Shown piece after piece: positions 50,675-58,998 of a stretch of DNA of 64,000 nucleotides. Source of the stretch: Pontibacter aquaedesilientis. Lineage in GTDB: Bacteria; Bacteroidota; Bacteroidia; Cytophagales; Hymenobacteraceae. Position 1 is the first letter of the stretch; each line of letters starts with the position of its first letter. Below the pieces are notes generated by a model. The model was not told the DNA's origin, ran no database searches, and saw nothing but the letters and a program-made list of their open reading frames with translations. The stretch spans positions 124,001 through 188,000 of the forward strand of contig NZ_JACXAJ010000004.1 of NCBI RefSeq assembly GCF_014773225.1, read 5' to 3'. The translations under genes were made by a program, and so were the position numbers.

Positions 50675-53101
50675 TTAAAATTCCACGATAAACCCAAGTG
50701 TAGGCACCAGGTTTCCACTGTTATCCTTCAGGATAACCGGAATGGCATTGCTTCCGTCCAGGCGCAGATCCTGCCCGTCGGTGGTGGCGAAGCCTGTGTT
50801 TTCGGTGTTCCGCTCAAAGGTATAGCGGTCAAAGCCCGGCGTTTTGTTGGCCAGCACGTTGGCTACGTCCAAGAACAGGTCGAGCGTGATGCGGTTGAAG
50901 TTCCATTTTTTGTCTATCCGAACATCAAGCTGACTGAAGGGACGCAAACGCTCCGTGTTTAGCCTGCTGTAGTCGAGTATACCCACCCCCAGCGAGGCAT
51001 AGTTTCTTTGGGAGGCCTCCAGGTCGAACGGGGTAGCAGGTGCTCCGCCGGCATACCTGTATTTCACTCCCAGTTCCCAGTTTCGGGGCAGTTTCTTGCC
51101 CAGCAACCCGGATACCAGGTGACGGTAATCCCAGGCGCTGGAAATATACTTGTTATCTGCTCCGGCAAACTCACTGACCACATAGGTATAAGACAGCACC
51201 GAGAATACGGTGCCAGTCAGCTTTTTCTGTAAGTAGAACTCTGCCCCGTACGCCCTGCCTTTGCCGTTTGTGATAACCTCCTCGTTGCCGATAGAGCCAA
51301 AGTCACCGCCCTGGTTTGCCAGCGAAATGCCGTCGCGCACCGACACCGGATAGTTGCTGTAGTCCTTATAAAATCCCTCCAGCGTAAAGCGTAGGTCCTG
51401 CCTCGGCAAAAATTCCGTACCCAGCACGTAATGCACAGAGCGAATATACTCAGCGGACTTATTCAGGTAGTCGCTGTTTTCCTGGTAGCCCAGCACAGTA
51501 TAAGTCGGCAGCTTATAGTAGATACCGGAGGAGGCATTTATTGTCCACCTATCGTTAAGCAGGTATGAAATGGCCAAACGCGGCGAAAGTGTTTTCAGCG
51601 GATTTGCCCCCTCCTCGGTGAAAGAGTTCATGTCGGTCCGGATACCCAGCGAGAGGCCAAGTTTATTGTCCAACACTGCTTTTGAAACCTGCCCGAACAG
51701 GCCATACCTCCAAAAGTCCAGGTTGGTATCGTAATTCACCGTAACCCCCGGCTGCACCAGGTTGTTCTGCTCATCGCGCAGCTCCTTCCGGATCACGCTG
51801 AAAATATCGTTTGTGAACTGTACGTACTGCCCTGACAGACCATAGGCATATTTAAACCCGCTTTTATACTTATTGACGTCCAGCCGGAGCTTGTTCTCGG
51901 TTTCGCGTGAATTTGAGTTAAGTGTCAGCGGCCTGTCCTCTCCCGCCTCGGTTGCCTCATATTTTTTGAGGTCGATGTTAAACGCATTGCGGCTTAGGGC
52001 CAGGTTCACGTAGCCGTCATTAATCAACCTTTTCAAGCCTACCCCTACGGTATAATTCCACTGGTTATTCAAGGGAATGGAGCGCAGGATATACTCGTTC
52101 TCAGGGGTGCTGTTGCGCGGCACGCCAAAGGAGAACTCGTCGATGGCACCCACGCCAATAAAGGATAGCGACGTTTTCTCGCTCAGCCGATGGTCTATTT
52201 TATACTGGAAATCCCAGTAATTCGGGCGGATGGGCAGGTCCAGAAGTTTGAAGAGGAACTGCAGGTAGGACCTCCGGGCTGAGATCAGGTACGTGGTTTT
52301 CGCTCCGACAGGACCCTCCAGGGTAGTCGCGAACTCCGACCCGCTCAGGCGGACGTTTCCTGAGAAGCGCTCCGGGTTGCCGTAGCGCTGCCGAAACTCG
52401 AACACCGAAGCCAGCGCATTGTCGTAGCGTGCATCAAAGGCCGAAGAACTTACTTTCAGGTCTTCGATAAAAGACACGTTCAGGATACCGGTGGCCCCGC
52501 CCGCACTCCCCTGCGTAGTAAAGTGGTTGATCAACGGAATCTCAATGCCGTCCAAATAATAGACATTTTCACTGGGCGCGCCTCCCCGAATGATCAGGTC
52601 GTTACGGCCACCTGAACCGCTTGTGGCAACACCGGGCAATACCTGCACCACCTTGGATATATCGAAATTACCGCCGGGGTTGCTGCGGATTTCCTCCGTG
52701 GTCAGGCTCTGCACCGAAAGCGGCGTGATCAGATCCGCCACGGCGGCGCTTTGCCGCCGGTTCGCCACTACCTCCACTTCCTTTAGCTTGCTGCTGGCGG
52801 GACGCAACTCAAAATTGATGATCTGTAGGTTGCCTGCTGTCACGTTGATGTTATACTTAACCTGCGGCTCATACCCCAGATAGGACGTTTGCACCGTATA
52901 ACTGCCCACAGGTATGTTGTCCAGGCGATACACGCCGCTCTCGTTAGTAGCCGTGCCAAGCGTGCCGTCACCCAACTGTAGCGTAACCCCAATGAGTGGC
53001 TGCTGCGTGTTTGCGTCCCGCACAGTGCCAGTAATGCCACCGTTTTGGGCCTGACAAAAGAAGGGCAACAGGATAAGGACAAGCAGTAGATTCCGCAGCA
53101 T
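50675..53101 (-). CDS. TonB-dependent receptor with carboxypeptidase-like domain
   Basis: An 808-residue outer-membrane receptor. Signal peptide (RNLLLVLILLPFFCQA), then a carboxypeptidase-regulatory-like domain (GGITGTVRDANTQQPLIGVT and QTSYLGYEPQVKYNINV), a plug (ISKVVQVLPGVATSGSGGRN, LIIRGGAPSENVYYLDGIEI) and a 22-strand-type barrel ending in GFIVEF with a terminal Phe. The usual TonB box is not obvious. The ligand is unknown; no SusD partner is adjacent, which argues against a classic Sus glycan pair. A promoter (TTG at 53210-53212, TAAATTTG at 53184-53191) lies upstream. Confidence 0.92.
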   Translation of the reverse strand: MLRNLLLVLILLPFFCQAQNGGITGTVRDANTQQPLIGVTLQLGDGTLGTATNESGVYRLDNIPVGSYTVQTSYLGYEPQVKYNINVTAGNLQIINFELRPASSKLKEVEVVANRRQSAAVADLITPLSVQSLTTEEIRSNPGGNFDISKVVQVLPGVATSGSGGRNDLIIRGGAPSENVYYLDGIEIPLINHFTTQGSAGGATGILNVSFIEDLKVSSSAFDARYDNALASVFEFRQRYGNPERFSGNVRLSGSEFATTLEGPVGAKTTYLISARRSYLQFLFKLLDLPIRPNYWDFQYKIDHRLSEKTSLSFIGVGAIDEFSFGVPRNSTPENEYILRSIPLNNQWNYTVGVGLKRLINDGYVNLALSRNAFNIDLKKYEATEAGEDRPLTLNSNSRETENKLRLDVNKYKSGFKYAYGLSGQYVQFTNDIFSVIRKELRDEQNNLVQPGVTVNYDTNLDFWRYGLFGQVSKAVLDNKLGLSLGIRTDMNSFTEEGANPLKTLSPRLAISYLLNDRWTINASSGIYYKLPTYTVLGYQENSDYLNKSAEYIRSVHYVLGTEFLPRQDLRFTLEGFYKDYSNYPVSVRDGISLANQGGDFGSIGNEEVITNGKGRAYGAEFYLQKKLTGTVFSVLSYTYVVSEFAGADNKYISSAWDYRHLVSGLLGKKLPRNWELGVKYRYAGGAPATPFDLEASQRNYASLGVGILDYSRLNTERLRPFSQLDVRIDKKWNFNRITLDLFLDVANVLANKTPGFDRYTFERNTENTGFATTDGQDLRLDGSNAIPVILKDNSGNLVPTLGFIVEF

Positions 53102-53183
53102 TGTATAGTCTTTTTAGGATACTTGTACTACATCTGCAAAACCAAAATGTTTTAAACCTACCCGATTTATCTTAAGGTTAATC

Positions 53184-53212
53184 CAAATTTATAGCTCATG
53201 TCATCACTTCAA
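53184..53212 (-). promoter_or_regulatory. Promoter of the TonB receptor
   Basis: Minus strand TTG (53210-53212), 18 bases, TAAATTTG (53184-53191). The spacing is one base short of the common 19. The leader would be about 75 bases. Confidence 0.55.
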
Positions 53213-53281
53213 GACATAGTTGCGGAAAGATTATACTCATAGATTAAAGCCTCATTCAGCTGCGCCTGTTTTGGAAACAGA

Positions 53282-53914
53282 TCACTCCTTTTCCAGCTCC
53301 TTTATATCTGCTATCAGGGATTGTATACTATTGGGGTCGAGGCCGTTGTAAATACCCCGGATATGCCTTTTCTTGTCGACGAGTACAAAGTTCTCGGTAT
53401 GCAAAAACACCTCTTCGTCTTTGGCTAAACCCTCGTCTTCCTCCACAAAATAATATTTCCTGCCCAGGTCATAAATCTCGCTACGGTCCCCTGTCAACAG
53501 TTTCCACCTTTTAAAATTTACGCCATGGTTGCTGGCGTATTCTTTCAAAACAGCGGCATTGTCGTAGTCCGGGGTTACGCTGTGCGAGAGCAGCAGAATG
53601 TCGTCGTTGTCTAAAAACTCCCGCTGCAAATCGGTCATGCTGCTGGTTAGCTTTGGGCAAATGCCTGGGCAAGAGGTAAAGAAAAAATCCACCACGCTTA
53701 TCTTACCATCCATGTCGGCCTCAGTAAATTCCTGGTTTTCCTGGTTGATCAGGCTAAACGCTCGGATCTGATGAAACTCATTATCTGCTGGCAATTCCCA
53801 TCTCGGCGTGAAGTCAGCTGAATCATAGTATGGAAGTACTCTACCTGATTTTTGACAGGAGAACAACGCAAGGGCAAACAAGAGGATAATGAAACGATTC
53901 ATCTGATAGGACAT
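53282..53914 (-). CDS. SCO1/SenC family lipoprotein
   Basis: A 210-residue thioredoxin-fold protein. Lipoprotein signal RFIILLFALALFSCQ (lipobox near FSCQ). The mature part has VVDFFFTSCPGICPKLTSSM with the CxxxC copper-binding/redox pair near 77-81, and LLSHSVTPDYDNAAVLKEYA. YYFVEEDEGLAKDEEVFLHT near 165 carries the conserved His that completes the SCO metal site. SCO proteins deliver copper to, or reduce, cytochrome oxidase CuA, and some act in copper or redox stress. A second, frameshifted copy is 3.5 kb upstream at 57049-57682. Confidence 0.87.
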   Translation of the reverse strand: MSYQMNRFIILLFALALFSCQKSGRVLPYYDSADFTPRWELPADNEFHQIRAFSLINQENQEFTEADMDGKISVVDFFFTSCPGICPKLTSSMTDLQREFLDNDDILLLSHSVTPDYDNAAVLKEYASNHGVNFKRWKLLTGDRSEIYDLGRKYYFVEEDEGLAKDEEVFLHTENFVLVDKKRHIRGIYNGLDPNSIQSLIADIKELEKE

Positions 53915-54028
53915 TTTATAATAAGTATAATTTTGAGCCTCGATTGCAACCGGGCTTAAGGAGTTGCCTTTTGAAATTTGGCGTAACTGTTTTATTTAAA
54001 GTATAAGCGAGCCTTTGATTTATTTAGC

Positions 54029-54676
54029 TTATTTCAGCACTGTCAGTTTTACTGCCTCATCTTTTAAGGTATAGCACAGAGCGGATTTTTGCAGGCCGTA
54101 CCGAAAGCCGTCCCTTGCTTCGTAGTTGATGTATGGTTTCCCGTTTTCGCGCCAGGCCTGTTGCATTCCGTGCTCCTGGTCGTTTTTAAAGTTCAGGAAG
54201 GCGTAGGGGCTGCCGCTTTCATACCACTGCTTCTGAAGTCCTTCGCGCTTATCGTGGTAATAAGTGAAATCGAACCGCATGTTTCCGTTCTCCCAGTAGC
54301 CATAATGCCGGCCATAGCCCACATTCTCCCGGTAGCTTCTGATGTCTTTCTGGTTGCCATTGGGATAATAGGTTTTGGTGAGGCCATGTTGCATACCCTG
54401 GTAATAAGAGCCGACAGATTTCAAGACGCCGCTTTCATACTTCTCCACGATAAACCCTGAAAAGGGCTTATCATGGTAAAAGTAAACCCCGTTTTTCAGA
54501 GCCAGCTCCGGTGCAACGGCAGCAACGGTATCCGCAGGAATTTCAGTGGTATCCACTTCCTCAAAAACAACAGCAATCTCTTCTTTATCATCCTCTGCGC
54601 AGCTCACGCAAAACAACAGAACGAGAAACAGACTGTATGGGAAAACGCTAAAACGTGAAGGTGCCTTTTGTGCCAT
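54029..54676 (-). CDS. YwqK-type (MORN-like repeat) lipoprotein
   Basis: 215 residues. The N-terminal signal (FSVFPYSLFLVLLFCVSCA) has a lipobox near CVSCA, so it is probably a lipoprotein. The rest is a series of MORN-like repeats (GLTKTYYPNGNQKDIRSYR, HYGYWENGNMRFDFTYYHDK, REGLQKQWYESGSPYAFLNF, EHGMQQAWRENGKPYINYEA). Automatic annotation calls these YwqK antitoxins; nothing here shows a toxin, so the name is only a family label. It overlaps the YHYH gene stop by 29 bases (54648-54676), the same overlap as in the second copy of the module. Confidence 0.78.
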   Translation of the reverse strand: MAQKAPSRFSVFPYSLFLVLLFCVSCAEDDKEEIAVVFEEVDTTEIPADTVAAVAPELALKNGVYFYHDKPFSGFIVEKYESGVLKSVGSYYQGMQHGLTKTYYPNGNQKDIRSYRENVGYGRHYGYWENGNMRFDFTYYHDKREGLQKQWYESGSPYAFLNFKNDQEHGMQQAWRENGKPYINYEARDGFRYGLQKSALCYTLKDEAVKLTVLK

Positions 54677-55433
54677 TGTAACTGCCTGCCTTTAGAACAT
54701 AAAACCGCGAGTTCAGGTAGCTGACATTCGAGGTGTGGTAATGATAGATTGGCGTTGAGAAATCAGCCGTCACGCCCGTATGCCCACCGTTGGTATCGAG
54801 GTTTGAGGGATAGGTGCCGTCATTGTCTTTACGACCGTAAATGGGAAAACCGTCTCTTAAAAACCCGATCAGTTTGGCATCGTCGAGGGAGGTAAAATCG
54901 CCGTTGAAGTGATAGTGGTATGCACCGCCCGGACCGCTATGTGCCCCGCTCCTGTCAAACGATTTAAGGGTATTGGCATCCACCGGAACATTGCCGCCCT
55001 CCCGATCGTTGTAGATCGCCACGCCATTCAGCGCCATACCTATCGGCCCAAGCGAAGTTGCCTCTTTGGACGCTGCCTCTGCCGGAAATATGGGGATCGT
55101 CATCACAAAAGTCTGCTCCCGAATAGTGCCCGGGTTTACTGTATGCCCTTCCAGCGTGGGTGCCTCATATAAAGCGTGACCGCTTCCCCAATAAGGACTC
55201 ACATGGTCCGGAACTCCGTTTGATTTCAGCACGATACTGTTTGTGCCCACCGTAACGGTGACCGCGCTTTTGAAATTCGAACTGATGGCATTGGCTATCG
55301 AAACAGTTCCAGCCGAAGCGGTTGTGGTGGGTGCTGCTTCATCGTTGTCGTAGGTGTCGCAGGAGACAAGTAGGCCAACAGCCAGAGCGCTTATGCCAAG
55401 TGTCAGGGCAAAGGGTTTACGGAGGTTTTTCAT
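54648..55433 (-). CDS. YHYH-domain lipoprotein
   Basis: 261 residues with a lipoprotein signal (GISALAVGLLVSCDTYDND, lipobox LVSC) and a YHYH domain. The diagnostic motif is in HSGPGGAYHYHFNGDF near 168, and a second YHYH is in STPIYHYHTSNVS near 230. The His-rich motifs suggest metal binding; no activity is established. It is the first gene of a YHYH-YwqK-SCO module on the minus strand and follows the sigma-factor set. A second YHYH gene is at 58228. Confidence 0.82.
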   Translation of the reverse strand: MKNLRKPFALTLGISALAVGLLVSCDTYDNDEAAPTTTASAGTVSIANAISSNFKSAVTVTVGTNSIVLKSNGVPDHVSPYWGSGHALYEAPTLEGHTVNPGTIREQTFVMTIPIFPAEAASKEATSLGPIGMALNGVAIYNDREGGNVPVDANTLKSFDRSGAHSGPGGAYHYHFNGDFTSLDDAKLIGFLRDGFPIYGRKDNDGTYPSNLDTNGGHTGVTADFSTPIYHYHTSNVSYLNSRFYVLKAGSYNGTKGTFTF

Positions 55434-55546
55434 CAGTATATAATTTGTTATAGAGATGAATACTACCTTTTCAAATCAATCCTTCGGCCGACCCACTATT
55501 TTTTTAAATTTAATTTTTGATGGCTGCTCTGAGTCGTGACAAGTAG

Positions 55547-56026
55547 CTATTCGGGTCGTCTGGGAGCTGATCTTGCCAGGTCAAAATAATCCGCGAGCTT
55601 GGTTGTCAAGGTCTCGAAGTACCCTAGTTGGTCAGGCTTGCAAAGATTCTTGATAGCAATAAAATGGTTGTAGTGCACAGTTTCGATCTTTTGCTGCAAG
55701 CTCCCCAACTCCTTAATAAGTGAATCTTTGGAGCTGGTGTTTTCCTGGGCCAATGTTAGATAAAGTTCGCTTTTCGTCTCCCTTACCTTATCATTCAATT
55801 CCTGGATAGTCCTTTTGTGCTCGTCAATGAGCTCCTCATATATTTGCACTTGTATCTCATCAAAGTGTAACTGCTCAATGATTCTGTGCTTGGGCCCTAC
55901 CTGCGCAAAAGGGGGCCGCCCTCCTGCCGGGTGCGGGCTTTGACGAAAAAGTAAAAATCCGACCAGGAAAAGGTTCATTACTAATAAACCTATCGCAGCT
56001 ATACTTAGTAACCTTAATTTACTCAC
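55547..56026 (-). CDS. Periplasmic Spy/CnrX-like sensor protein
   Basis: 159 residues with an N-terminal membrane anchor (LLSIAAIGLLVMNLFLVGFLL) and a periplasmic helical domain (EQLHFDEIQVQIYEELIDEH, KRTIQELNDKVRETKSELYL, HFIAIKNLCKPDQLGYFETL). The layout and the C-x-P-x-Q turn are like the heavy-metal-sensor CnrX and Spy/CpxP families. It overlaps the membrane-protein gene upstream by 8 bases, in a set with an ECF sigma factor, as in CnrYXH; the sensor role is inference. Confidence 0.7.
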   Translation of the reverse strand: MSKLRLLSIAAIGLLVMNLFLVGFLLFRQSPHPAGGRPPFAQVGPKHRIIEQLHFDEIQVQIYEELIDEHKRTIQELNDKVRETKSELYLTLAQENTSSKDSLIKELGSLQQKIETVHYNHFIAIKNLCKPDQLGYFETLTTKLADYFDLARSAPRRPE

Positions 56027-56294
56027 GGTAGAAGTCGTTTGTAGTAGTTAAATCCATTGCGTAAACCACTTCCTCTATACCCGGGCTGGCTGGCTTATCG
56101 GAAGTCTTGAGTAGGACAGAAAAGTTAAGCGAAAGCAGCAGGATAAATACCGCAGCAAAAGCCCATCTCCAGGCAAAAGGTGCCGGGAGGCTGCCAGGCG
56201 ACTCAATGCGTGCCAGAATGCGGGTATACAAAAACGGGGGCGGATCCACGGGTTGTATCCTCTTCAATGAATCCAGTTTCTTGTCGATGTCCAT
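56019..56294 (-). CDS. Small single-pass membrane protein, candidate anti-sigma factor
   Basis: 91 residues: a cytoplasmic part of about 40 residues (MDIDKKLDSLKRIQPVDPPP, then YTRILARIES), one membrane segment (WRWAFAAVFILLLSLNFSVL) and a short periplasmic end. This matches the layout of small anti-sigma factors such as CnrY. It lies 31 bases after the ECF sigma gene and overlaps the Spy/CnrX-like gene by 8. No zinc-binding cysteines are present. The anti-sigma role is from context. Confidence 0.62.
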   Translation of the reverse strand: MDIDKKLDSLKRIQPVDPPPFLYTRILARIESPGSLPAPFAWRWAFAAVFILLLSLNFSVLLKTSDKPASPGIEEVVYAMDLTTTNDFYRE

Positions 56295-56325
56295 AGCATT
56301 TAAAATAGTTAGTACGACCTATAGC

Positions 56326-56865
56326 TTAGAATCCTTCGCTGTCTTTCAGTTTTTTCTCGATTGCCTGCTTGGCACGCTGCAGCAGCGACTCCACGGCCTT
56401 TACGCTGGTGTCCATGATCTCGGCCACTTCCTTTTGCGGCCTATCCTCGATCTTCGCTAAAATGATGGCTGTTTTCTGCTTTTCGGGCAAGGCGTAAATG
56501 ATCCGCAAAAGCTCCTCCATGCTCTCCTGCTCTTCCAAGGGCACACCGGGGTGGCTGACCTTGGCCACATCGTGTGTCAATTCATCGGATTCAGGGTGGA
56601 AAAGCGAAGAAATAAACCCGAACCGCTTTTTCCTCTTTTTCGCTTTCAGGAAGTCGAGCGACTGGTTGATGGCGATACGGTAAATCCAGGTTTTCAGGGA
56701 AGCGGTCTCCGACTTGTATTGATCCAGGTGATGATAGACCTTCACGAAAACTTCCTGGGCCAGGTCCTGGGCATCTTCTCTGTTCAAAACGTAATGCAGG
56801 CAAACATTGAAGACAAGGCCTTTGTATTCGCTGTAAATAGCCTCGAATTCCGCTTTGCTTGTCAT
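56326..56865 (-). CDS. ECF-type RNA polymerase sigma factor
   Basis: 179 residues. Region 2 is FEAIYSEYKGLVFNVCLHYV with REDAQDLAQEVFVKVYHHLD, and TWIYRIAINQSLDFLKAKKR follows, binding the -10 element and core polymerase. Region 4 is LPEKQKTAIILAKIEDRPQK with EVAEIMDTSVKAVESLLQRA, the helix-turn-helix for the -35. It starts a minus-strand set: sigma, anti-sigma-like membrane protein, Spy-like sensor. A TAAATTTG box lies upstream (56914-56921). Its targets are not visible; the downstream YHYH/SCO module is a candidate. Confidence 0.9.
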   Translation of the reverse strand: MTSKAEFEAIYSEYKGLVFNVCLHYVLNREDAQDLAQEVFVKVYHHLDQYKSETASLKTWIYRIAINQSLDFLKAKKRKKRFGFISSLFHPESDELTHDVAKVSHPGVPLEEQESMEELLRIIYALPEKQKTAIILAKIEDRPQKEVAEIMDTSVKAVESLLQRAKQAIEKKLKDSEGF

Positions 56866-56913
56866 TAAATATATAGCCTTGCTTTTTTTGCTTAGAAGGA
56901 GAGACTAAGTATA

Positions 56914-56921
56914 CAAATTTA
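56914..56921 (-). promoter_or_regulatory. -7 box of the sigma-factor gene
   Basis: TAAATTTG on the minus strand, about 50 bases before the ATG at 56865. The nearest TTTG upstream is about 24 bases away, longer than the common spacing. Confidence 0.45.
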
Positions 56922-57048
56922 ATGGGATTTTGAGAGCTTCTAAATCAAACTGGAGGAGAGGATTTGATGATTCATACAAAGATTGATCGAAATTATAACA
57001 GAAACGCCATCTCTTTACTTGCGTGTAGCGAGAGTTGGACAGGCTGGC

Positions 57049-57682
57049 CTAGTTCAGTAATGTGCCGATGTCCTCCATCATCTGTTCCATCTCGAGCTGA
57101 AGCGTGCCATTGTAAATCCCGCGTATCCTTTTGGATTGGTCGATCAGCAAAACATACTCCGTGTGCAGGAACTCCGTACTGTCTTTCGTAAATCCCAAAT
57201 CTTCTTCGGCAAAGTATGACGTTCGGGCAAGGGTATAGATCTCCGATCTGCTTCCTGTAAGCAAATGCCAGTTGGGGGAGTTTATACCGTTCGCCTCAGC
57301 GTAGTCATTCAACCGGCTAACCGTATCGATCCAGGGTGTTACGCTATACGATAGTATGACAACATCAGAGTTGTTGCCATACTTTTCCTGCACTAGTTTC
57401 ATGTGCTGCGTCATCACTGGGCAAATGCTCCCGCAGTTGGTGAAGATGAAATTGGCGACGTATGGTTTGCTCGGTGATGGTCTGGCCGTGCTGGTTGGTG
57501 AGAGAAAAGGGGCTGATGACGTGCTCAATTTTTTGGGCTGCTTCGTCCGCGCTTGCCAGGAACTGCGGGGTAAAGTCTGGGGTATTGTAGTAGGGCAGCG
57601 CCTTGGCTTTCTCTTGTGGTGAGCAGGAAAACAACAGGGCACACAGCAGCAGGCTATAGGCTAAAGACGCTATCCGATACAT
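57049..57682 (-). pseudogene. Frameshifted SCO1/SenC family lipoprotein gene
   Basis: The N-terminal part, from the ATG at 57682 (MYRIASLAYSLLLCALLFSC, lipobox LFSC; then ALPYYNTPDFTPQFL and PFSLTNQHGQTITEQ), is in one frame. The rest (KPYVANFIFTNCGSICPVMT with CxxxC, ILSYSVTPWIDTVSRLNDYA, TEFLHTEYVLLID) is in another. The switch is near 57460-57475. Against the intact copy at 53282, a few residues are missing at the junction, so a small deletion is likely. A sequencing error is possible. As it stands no full SCO protein is made. It overlaps the YwqK gene by 29 bases. Confidence 0.75.
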
Positions 57683-58256
57683 TAACGCAGTTTTTGGTGC
57701 CCAACAAGCCATACCGCCTGCCATTTTGAATAACATAGTTTGCTCTGATCTTTCCGTTGTCATACCATAATTGCTGAGGGCCTTCTTCATGGCCATTCTT
57801 GTAATGCATAGCCTTCACCAACCGGCCATCCTCGTTCCACTCCTTGCAAGCTCCCTCATACTCATCCTCCTCGAAAAAATAATGCAGCTGCTTCTTTCCG
57901 TTCTCCCACCAAGCAATGTACTCACCGGTTTTCTGGCCCTGTTCAAAAAAGCGCCTCTCCCTGAGTTGCCCGGACGGATAAAACTTCTTCCACTCCCCAT
58001 GCTCTTTTCCGTTTTGGTAGCTGATGAATTCAGCCGTATCCGTTGAGGATTCAAAAAGGGTATACAGCTTCCCGCTGAAAGGCTTTCCTTTTACTAGTAG
58101 CAGCCCGTTGTCAAGGCGTAGCGGTGTCGCGTTTTTGTCCAGTAACACCGTGGGGCTCTTAGCCAAGTTTTCTAGCGGGTGCTGCGTGCATCCCCAAACT
58201 AGAACAGCTAAGAGCAGGGCCATAACGCTATTGCGTAACCGTGCCCGGCCTGCCAT
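57654..58256 (-). CDS. YwqK-type (MORN-like repeat) lipoprotein, second copy
   Basis: About 200 residues from the ATG at 58256 (MAGRARLRNSVMALLLAVLV, lipobox near VWGC). MORN-like repeats follow (GEWKKFYPSGQLRERRFFEQ, GEYIAWWENGKKQLHYFFEE, GPQQLWYDNGKIRANYVIQN). An earlier ATG at 58370 is in frame but lies inside the YHYH gene. The start at 58256 gives a 29-base overlap with the YHYH stop, exactly as in the first copy at 54648-54676, supporting the choice. Divergent in sequence from the first copy. Confidence 0.72.
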   Translation of the reverse strand: MAGRARLRNSVMALLLAVLVWGCTQHPLENLAKSPTVLLDKNATPLRLDNGLLLVKGKPFSGKLYTLFESSTDTAEFISYQNGKEHGEWKKFYPSGQLRERRFFEQGQKTGEYIAWWENGKKQLHYFFEEDEYEGACKEWNEDGRLVKAMHYKNGHEEGPQQLWYDNGKIRANYVIQNGRRYGLLGTKNCVNVSDSVFSL

Positions 58257-58992
58257 AGAAACCGCTTCCGTTGATGTAAGGATCTGCATCGGTGATATGG
58301 TAATGGTATGTACCGCTAGGGTAATCTTCAGTGGCGTGGGTATGGCCGTGGTAGGCATCCAGCATGGCATTGGTAACCGCCGCTCCGTTCTCTACAGGGC
58401 CGTACACCGGAAAACCATCCAGTAAAAAGCCTAGCAGCGATGATTTGGTGGCTTTAACCGTGGTAAGGTAGATCGGCTCGAGGTGGTAATGATAGTTGTT
58501 GTTGCCTGTTGGATGCCCCGAATATTGGTCGAAACTCTGAAACTCGTTTGTCAAAGGTTGGTTAGGCCCGGCATACTGGTTGTAAAAAGGCACACCATTT
58601 AAAGAAACTCCGATAGCGCCCAGGGGCGTGGCTGCATACGTAGCGGCAACTTCAGGGTGCAAGGGTATTTTGAAGGTATAGTTAAAAGAACCGATAGTGT
58701 TCGGGTTCTTCCGGAAGGTATACGTGGTGCCAGCATACGTCGTGCTGCCGCTGAAATTCTCGTACAGGCTGCTTGTGCTGGGGTAATACACGCTCTTGTG
58801 ATCGGGGGCGCCGGTTGTTTTAATGATGACATAGGTACCGTCCGTTGTAATGCTGCTTGCGCCATATACCTTTTTATACACCTCAGGTACTTCTTCATTG
58901 ATGGGTGCAAAATCAGCGCTCTCTTTACAGGACATGATGAAGAGCAGCATAAAAATATTCAGGAATAGCATGGTGTTCTTGAAAGGGTTCAT
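58228..58992 (-). CDS. YHYH-domain lipoprotein, second copy
   Basis: 254 residues with a lipoprotein signal (TMLFLNIFMLLFIMSCKES, lipobox IMSC) and the YHYH domain: SGHPTGNNNYHYHLEPIYLT near 165 and SGTYHYHITDADPYINGSGF near 230. It shares with the first copy the GVSLNGVPFYNQYAG / GMALNGVAIYNDREG region and the GFLLDGFPVYGP / GFLRDGFPIYGR region, clear evidence of common origin. It begins 7 bases after the sulfatase stop, so sulfatase-YHYH-YwqK-SCO is probably one operon. Confidence 0.82.
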   Translation of the reverse strand: MNPFKNTMLFLNIFMLLFIMSCKESADFAPINEEVPEVYKKVYGASSITTDGTYVIIKTTGAPDHKSVYYPSTSSLYENFSGSTTYAGTTYTFRKNPNTIGSFNYTFKIPLHPEVAATYAATPLGAIGVSLNGVPFYNQYAGPNQPLTNEFQSFDQYSGHPTGNNNYHYHLEPIYLTTVKATKSSLLGFLLDGFPVYGPVENGAAVTNAMLDAYHGHTHATEDYPSGTYHYHITDADPYINGSGFYGRPGTVTQ

Positions 58993-58998
58993 TGGTCA

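Noticed and set aside
50675..53101. SusC/SusD glycan-uptake locus
   Set aside because: No SusD-like gene is adjacent, so the receptor is better described only as TonB-dependent.
54029..54676. YwqK protein as the antitoxin of a toxin-antitoxin system
   Set aside because: Lipoprotein signal, MORN-like repeats and no toxin gene beside it; the database name is misleading here.
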